DNA from: Capsicum annuum
Taxonomy: Eukaryota > Streptophyta > Magnoliopsida > Solanales > Solanaceae
Assembly (NCBI RefSeq): GCF_002878395.1
Contig: NC_061115.1
Span: 158,461,160 to 158,525,159, forward strand
Length of the DNA stretch: 64,000 nucleotides
Direction of reading: 5' to 3'
Positions 57,837 to 64,000 of this stretch are shown here, one piece after another; the stretch's first letter is position 1, and every line of letters starts with the position of its first letter. The notes under the pieces are model-generated. The model was given only the letters and a program-made list of their open reading frames with translations. It was not told the origin of the DNA and ran no database searches. The translations under genes and the position numbers were made by a program.

Positions 57837-59665
57837 GATGATCTGCTAAGGGCATCTACCACTACATTGGTCTTACCCGGGTGATACAATATGCTCATAT
57901 CATAGTCCTTCAGCAATTCTAACCATCGTCTCTGCCGTAGGTTTAACTCTCTCTAAGTGAACATATTGTAAACTCTTGTGATCTGTAAAGACATCAACAT
58001 GAACACACTACAAGTAATGTCTCCAGATTTTTAAGGCAAAAACTACTGCAGCTAGCTCAAGATCATGGGTTGGGTAATCCTTCTTATGTGGTTTCAATTG
58101 CCTGGAGGCCTAGGCTATAACCTTACCTTTCTGCATCAATATGCAACCCAAACCAACTCTTGAGGTATCACAATAAACCACAAAATTATCTACACCATTA
58201 GGCAGGGTCATCACAAGGGCTGAAGTGAGTCGAGTCTTTAACTCCTGAAAACTCTTCTTGTAAGAATCTGACCATTGGAATTTAACATTTTTTTGGGTTA
58301 ACCGGGTCAAAGGAGCAGCAATGGAGGAGAAACCCTTAACAAAACAATGTTAGTAACCAGTTAGACCCAAGAAACTCCTAATGTTAGACAGGGAAATAGG
58401 TCTAGGCCAATTTTTCATAGCTTCTACCTTATGAGGATCAACTCAAATACCTTCAGAAGAAATAATATGACCCAGAAAGGCAACTGAACTTAGCAAAAAT
58501 TCACATTTGCTAAATTTGGCAAACAACTAATGATCTCTAAGGGTCTGCAAGACAATTCGGAGATGATCTGCATGGTCATTTCCATTTCAGGAGTATACAA
58601 AGATATTATCTATGAACACAATAACAAACATATCCAGGTACTGTCTGAACACCCGATTCATAAGGTCCATAAAAGCTGCTGGGGTATTAGTTAGCCCAAA
58701 GGACATGACCAGGAATTCAAAATTACTATAATAGGTGTGAAAAGCTATCTTTGGAATATCACAGTCTCTGACTTTAAGTTGGTGATAACCAGATCTCAAA
58801 TCTATTTTTGAGAAATAACTGGCGCCTTGCAGCTGATCAAACATGTCATCAATTCTAAGAAGAGGGTACTTGTTCTTGACTGTGCCCTTGTTGAGCTGAC
58901 GATAGCCAATGCACATACGCAATGATCCATCTTTCTTTTGCACGAATAGAATGGGTGCTCCCCAAGGAGACACACTGGGCCTTATAAAACCCTTATCAAT
59001 AAGATCTTTGATTTACTTACTCCTTTAACTCTTTAAGTTCTGTAGGGGCCATACGATATGGAGGAATAGAAATAGGTTGCGTATCGGGAAGAAGACCAAT
59101 CCCAAATTCTATCTCTCTATCAGGAAGTACCCCTGGGAGATCTTTCGGGAAAACATCAAGAAACTTATTGACAATACTAATAGACGGAATAATCAGAGTC
59201 TCGGACTTAGTGTCTTTAACTCGAGCCAAATGATAGATACAACCCTTGGATATCAATTTTCTGGCCTTAAGGTAGGATATAAAATGACTCTTGGGAGCTA
59301 CAGAACTTTTGGACCACTTAAAAATTGGCTCGTTGGGAAACTAAAAATTGACTACACGGGTACGATAGTCTATAGACACAATACAAGAGTGAAGCTAATC
59401 CATACCCAGAATAATGTCAAAATCAACCATATCTAGCTCAATCAAGTGTACAAACATGATTTTATTAAGGACAGTGATAGGACACTTCTTATACACTTGC
59501 TTAGCAATAACAGATTCACCTACTGGGGTAGAAACTAGAAAAGGCTCAGGAAATTTTCAGCACTGATTTCAAAATTCACAGCCACCAACGGAGTCACAAA
59601 AGAAAGACTTAACCCAAGGTCCATCAACACATACACATCAAAATAAAATACACGGAGCATACCAG
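57837..59665 (-). pseudogene. Element G protease, RT and RNase H
   Basis: The protease loop reads VLMDLGLSLSFVTP, keeping Asp but with the rest altered. A frameshift follows, then VDFDIILGMD with a stop. [55 protein letters not shown], and catalytic [10 protein letters not shown] with the second Asp changed to Asn. RNase H: FVVYCDTSRVGLGCILMQ and [20 protein letters not shown]. Frameshifts lie near 59000 and 57960. Confidence 0.88.
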
Positions 59666-59687
59666 TAACAACATCTAGTGAATCCTT

Positions 59688-60884
59688 CTACTCCTGGTGG
59701 GGTGGTATAGGATAAAAGTGATTCTGGTGTTGACCACTTGCAGTACTAGATGAGTCACCCTGAGGAGGAGGAGGACGAGCTAAAGAGGCTGGAGCACTAA
59801 TAGCCTGACTCTGGGGACGAACATCATGACTCCCCTGTCTAGCATATGGGCAATCCCTAAATCTGTGGCCCAACTTACCACAACCAAAACAACCCCTCCA
59901 ATTGACTAAGCACTCACCAGGATGGTCTCTACCGCACTTTAGACATGGGGAAGGACGAGGTCTGTTACTCACACTATCCTGGGACCTAGACATAGTAGGC
60001 CTATTATCCTGCTCTTGCCTTATTCTGAATGCGAGAGTATTGGTAGATGAAGGCACTGGCACAAGTGAACGGTTCTAGGACTGAGAGCGATTCCCTCTAG
60101 AAAATTTAGTCTGACCTTACCCCTATTGCTCTGATCTAACTGTCTTATTTGCCCTTACTCTTTCTCTTTCCTTCACTTTGTCCGCTTCAATCTGTTGAAC
60201 ATGTATCATTAATATAGATAAGTCCATATCCCTATTAAGCATAGAGGATCTACACTCTTTCACAATATAACCAGACACACCAACCAAAAACTTACTCATA
60301 CTAGTTCTAGAATCAGCCATCATACAGAGAGCATACTTAGATAACTGGTTGAACTTAAGACAATACTCCTTAACTGTCATAGATCCCTGTCTCAAGTTCA
60401 TAAATTCTTCTAATTTTTCTACTCGTAACTTCAGGGGAAAGAATCTGTCTAAGAACGCATCCTGGAATAACTGCCAAGTCATGGGGGCGGCATCCTTCCC
60501 TCTTCTCTTCCTCCATATCTCCAACCAATCATAAGCAACATCTTTCAAGCGATAGAAGGCTAGCTCCACACTCTCTTCCTCCGTAACATGTATAATTTGG
60601 GTGATCTTTTTTACCTCATCAAGATATATTTGCAGGTCCTCACCTATCTTTGACCCATAAAACTCTGGCGGATTCATTCGCATAAAATCACGAACATGAG
60701 CTGCCTCTGAATTACCTTCTTATGAAGGTTGAACTGTGACCTGTGCATGGGTCTAAGCATTGGCGGTAACCGCCTGGGCTAGTGCTTGAAAAGATGCCCA
60801 GATTTTAGTGGGAGACACTATCTCACCTAAAGGATCAACGGGTTGCGGTCGTTCATTATTTCTGCGAGCTCTACAAGGAAGCAT
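59688..60884 (-). pseudogene. Element G gag
   Basis: One frame throughout. ATG at 60884 opens MLPCRARRNNERPQPVDP. A stop lies near 60721. Capsid: MRMNPPEFYGSKIGEDLQIY, VELAFYRLKDVAYDW, FPLKLRVEKLEEFMNLRQGS and SMLNRDMDLSILMIHVQQ. The nucleocapsid has CLKCGRDHPGEC and an intact zinc knuckle CFGCGKLGHRFRDC at about 59850-59891. Only a few stops, no frameshift; the best preserved gag in the window. Confidence 0.9.
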
Positions 60885-61080
60885 TTTCTATCATAATAGA
60901 GCACGAATTAATAGCAGAGAGAAATAGTTGTAGGAACGATAGACTGATGAAAGAAAGAAACAACTTTTCCTAAAATATCCCGTAGCCTCTTGATCATAGA
61001 TGTGGTGCGCTACACACCGATTATCAAGACTCTACGTAACGCAGCTTGTCAGATTTCCTAGGATGCTTTAAACCTTGGGC

Positions 61081-61092
61081 GCTCTGATACCA
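61081..61092 (-). other. tRNA-Met-type primer binding site of element G
   Basis: Minus strand TGGTATCAGAGC, a perfect match to the family PBS, 4 bp inside the LTR end. Confidence 0.92.
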
Positions 61093-61096
61093 AGCT

Positions 61097-63376
61097 TGTA
61101 ACACCCCAAGAACCAATCCCCAGATGTCACACGGTGCTTAAGGCCACACGTGGCCTCAAGCTAACCCTCTAAGCATGTCATCACTTTTAGATCTCACTAT
61201 ATTACTATTTAAGGTAAATAGGGAAGAATAATCATGTCATGAACATACTTGAATATGAAGAAATACTGGCCTATACAAACAAAATACTGAAAGTTCTATA
61301 CATACTGGTACTCTAGTCTAACAAAGCCTCTACTACATAAGACTGAGGAGCCATTGGGACAGATCCCCAACTAACTCGTACTGAACTGAAAGGAAATAAC
61401 CATCTACTAACAAGCCAAATTTAGGGATATAGGTCCTCAAACCATGAGAACTCACCACCTACAGCAATGTAGATGAAGGCACTCAAAGATCACTATCGAT
61501 GTTGAGACTAAGCACCTGAACCTACATCACGAGGAAATATAGAACACAGAAGAGTATGGGAATCAGTACTTGGGAATGTACTGATATGTGGGGGTGTATG
61601 CAACATTTTTAAATAATATCATAAATGTAAACTAAAATCATGCATGTTGACAATAATGACCCTCTTCGCTTGAATTTCCTGAAACATAATTTCCATAAAT
61701 CATCAATAATAACACATGCTTCATAAATCTTATAAATCATTAGACTCAACCCAAACTCTTTGACTCATGACTTAGAGTGACTCAGTAACTCCTGAAAACT
61801 GACTATTATGGACTTGGGAGTTTCTTATAACCGACATAAACCATGTGAGCTACATGGAGTCCAATGTTTAATCCTCCTAAGGAAGGAACCCCACATTGAC
61901 GGAAGCATTATACTTTTGCTAGGGAGTATAACCTCAAACTCATCTCTGTGATCACAAACTCAGCTCTTTGACCCTCAAATCTCTATCCTATGGTGGCACG
62001 TAGTTCTAGAAAAGTAGGATGCACTGAACTCACACTTCCCCGCTCGGTGCTAAATACTCCTCCCGGACTTATCTCAGAACGCATTAGGAAATTCACCCCA
62101 ATCAACTTAAGGGTCTATCATGAAGACCAAAACATAAATATTTCTCATCTGAAATCATAATCAACTTATGGATTCCTAACTCGACTTAAACTCAAAACAA
62201 TCTTTCTCGACATCAAGTACACTTGCTTATTAAATCATATCAAGTATCAAGGCTTCAAGAAAACATCATAGAACTCATTCTTGACTCTCAAGAGCAATAT
62301 CAATATCTATTCAATAATCAAAATTCTCATGGAAAAGCATAAATCATGACACTTATCTAAAATCACTTAGAAATCATCATCTCATGATAACAATATACAA
62401 CTCATGGCATAAATTCTCAATTTAAGAAATAAAATAATGAAATAGTCATATATATCAATCTTGAATAGATCAATTCTCATAAATCATTGATAAAGTAATT
62501 TGGGTGTAAACCCACTTTGCAAAATCATGAAATTCAATAGTAGAAATTAAAGCTTTGGGCACAAGAATGAAAGAAGTTTCCTTAGTCAAACCCCACACAC
62601 CTTGATTATTAACCGGGATGAATAAACTTGCTATATACTTCTTTTCCCACTTCTTGAGTTAGAGATCTTAATCTTCTTGACTTGGAAGTTTTAAATCTTA
62701 AACAAATTTGTGAAAACCATGGCTTGATGTTGAGATGTTTAAACAAGAATTGAATTGAATTTTGGAAAGGAACCCTAGAATTTTGGAGAAGATGGAAGAG
62801 GAAATGAGGATTTTCTCCCTCACTTGTATATATATAAAGGGTAAGGACTGGTGGAAAAGACCAAAATACCCTTGAGCAAATTCTAGAACTGGAGCCCAAT
62901 TTTTGGCCCTGCCGCGACGTGCCAGGATCGCGGTCCTTTACTGGAATTGGATAATTAGGAAACTTCTCAGTGGCGGGATGCGGTGAAGTCGTATTTGCCA
63001 CATTGGTTGTGACCTAGAAGGACACCGCGACGCGGTGGAATCGCGTTGGTGCACTGGAATTTGATAATCCTAAAATCCAGCCTTGGTGCGCTGCGTCAAT
63101 ATCGCGGAGGCTCACTGGAAAATGACAATTTCCATTTTGGCTAGCTCCGCGATGCACTAAAGTGCCAAGTGGCACACTGTCTCACTAAAATGGCCCTAAC
63201 TCTTCACCGAGTGTCGAATTTGAGCAAATTTGGTATCGATAAAAAGCTTATTCATTGCTCTACATGACAAAAAGTAGAAATTAAATACAACATGGTATAA
63301 ATATCAATTACTTTGGAAGTCATCCATATTCACTCAAAAGGCGAATTTAGGCTTAAGAAACGATCGGGGTATTACA
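61097..63376 (-). repeat. 5' LTR of element G
   Basis: Minus strand starts TGTAATACCCCGATCG and ends GGGGTGTTACA, 2,280 bp. A CpG-rich block at about 62910-63170 carries ACGCGATTCCACCGCGTCGCG-type words next to CCAGTG, close to those in D. Confidence 0.88.
62826..62836 (-). promoter_or_regulatory. TATA box of the G LTR
   Basis: TTATATATATA on the minus strand, about 75 bp downstream of the CpG block. Confidence 0.5.
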
Positions 63377-63378
63377 AA

Positions 63379-64000
63379 TCTATATCTATAATATATTAAA
63401 AGTGTAAAGGCCCTTAGAAATGTTGTTTAAATTTTTTTCCCTTCATTAAAAGTCTTTTCTTTAGACAAAGACGTCTTTTCACTATTTTTAAAGTTTAAAT
63501 ATATAAAAAATAATAATAATAATTATCAAGGAATACTTTAAAGAATTATAATTATCAAGGAATACTTTAAAGAAGTCCTAAAAATAGAAGGGGTCTAGCT
63601 TAAAGAGATATATATGGTAAGAATTTGTAGGTAAACTAATAATTAAGGAGTTTTATGAAAATAAAAATAAATATATATATATATATATAGATATACGACA
63701 GAGATGTTTTTACCCCAAATTCAGGCGCCTCACCCTAAAGCACATATGTTAGGTATGTTTTCTTTGTCTTTTTTGATATTTTCTTGTATTGTGTTTACAT
63801 CATGAGCAAACCCATTAATTGGCTTAAAAGATAAAATTTTATTCATTCACTCTTTGATTCTTTATCATATATAACTAAAAGCCTAAAGGTATGATATCCC
63901 TCACGTGCATATTTATATAAGGTTTTGTTTTTTTCTTTGTTAGTTTCGTATACAAAAATTGAATGAAACTTCACTTTTCGATCCTTATGATCCTTATTTT
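63379..64000 (+). mobile_element. Helitron-like copy 3, 5' end only
   Basis: TCTATATCTATAATATATTA follows A 3 bp past the G LTR. The next 110 bp match copies 1 and 2 (CCCTTCATTAAAAG, TCTTTTCACTATTTT) and then diverge. A 29-bp direct repeat (AATTATCAAGGAATACTTTA) lies at 63521-63549 and 63550-63574. A TA tract lies at 63670-63690. The 3' end is outside the window or the copy is truncated; past 63700 I see nothing further. Confidence 0.5.

Larger units (their letters stand above)
56241..63376 (-). mobile_element. Element G: chromovirus Ty3/gypsy element lacking its 3' LTR
   Basis: Reading right to left: 5' LTR 63376-61097, perfect tRNA-Met PBS, gag from 60884, PR-RT-RH, IN, chromodomain-like end, then an abrupt stop at 56241 against the truncated Harbinger-like element. 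The 3' LTR and PPT are absent. It is the least decayed element here. LTR and domains are close to D. Confidence 0.9.

Overview
This looks like a heterochromatic, repeat-dense stretch of a large flowering-plant nuclear genome. It is AT-rich and packed with nested Ty3/gypsy LTR retrotransposons, with MITE, Mutator-like and Helitron-like insertions between them. A Solanaceae-type genome is my guess from the general look of the LTRs; it is an inference, not a proof. I found no intact conventional host gene. Every retroelement open frame is interrupted by stops or frameshifts.

Layout. 1-4639: a minus-strand chromodomain-type gypsy element (A), running off the left edge. Its protease region is split by a 1,490-bp solo LTR with a perfect 5-bp target duplication. 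A itself sits in the pol gene of an older minus-strand Athila-like remnant (H, 4640-6215). 6216-6795: an LTR fragment. 6796-18496: a plus-strand LTR-internal-LTR gypsy element (B), whose 3' LTR is split by a 1,772-bp Athila-type solo LTR. 18497-18927: the PBS and gag start of a second B-family copy that shares that LTR. 18928-19049: a reverse-oriented LTR stub. 19050-44011: a large Athila-like element (C) with a tRNA-Asp-type PBS, gag, PR-RT-RH-IN and a downstream env-position ORF. Its RT is split by a complete gypsy element (D, 22771-32951) and its post-pol spacer by a 2.5-kb solo LTR (E). 44012-49833: a non-retroelement island with a foldback, two paralogous small-ORF units (first residues MADP) that each have a TATA box, arrays built from the word TGTTGCAACAGAT, local tandem duplications and a Stowaway MITE. 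49834-54455: Helitron-like copies and a Mutator-like element with a 9-bp target duplication. 54815-56240: a PIF/Harbinger-like element carrying another copy of itself. 56241-63376: a minus-strand gypsy element (G) with 5' LTR, PBS and gag-pol but no 3' LTR. 63379-64000: start of a third Helitron-like copy.

How it fits together. The window is a stratigraphy of insertions into insertions: solo LTR in A in H; solo LTR in B; D and E in C; a Helitron-like copy in the Mutator-like element; Harbinger in Harbinger. Deletions and LTR-LTR recombination have trimmed several elements. The elements can be placed by PBS type (tRNA-Met for A, B, D and G; tRNA-Asp for C) and by domain order.

Two signals are not explained by ordinary annotation. 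First, CpG-rich imperfect-palindrome subrepeats lie just upstream of the TATA box in several unrelated LTRs. Second, the 45.6-49.2 kb island combines promoter-bearing small ORFs with palindromic TGTTGCAACAGAT arrays.
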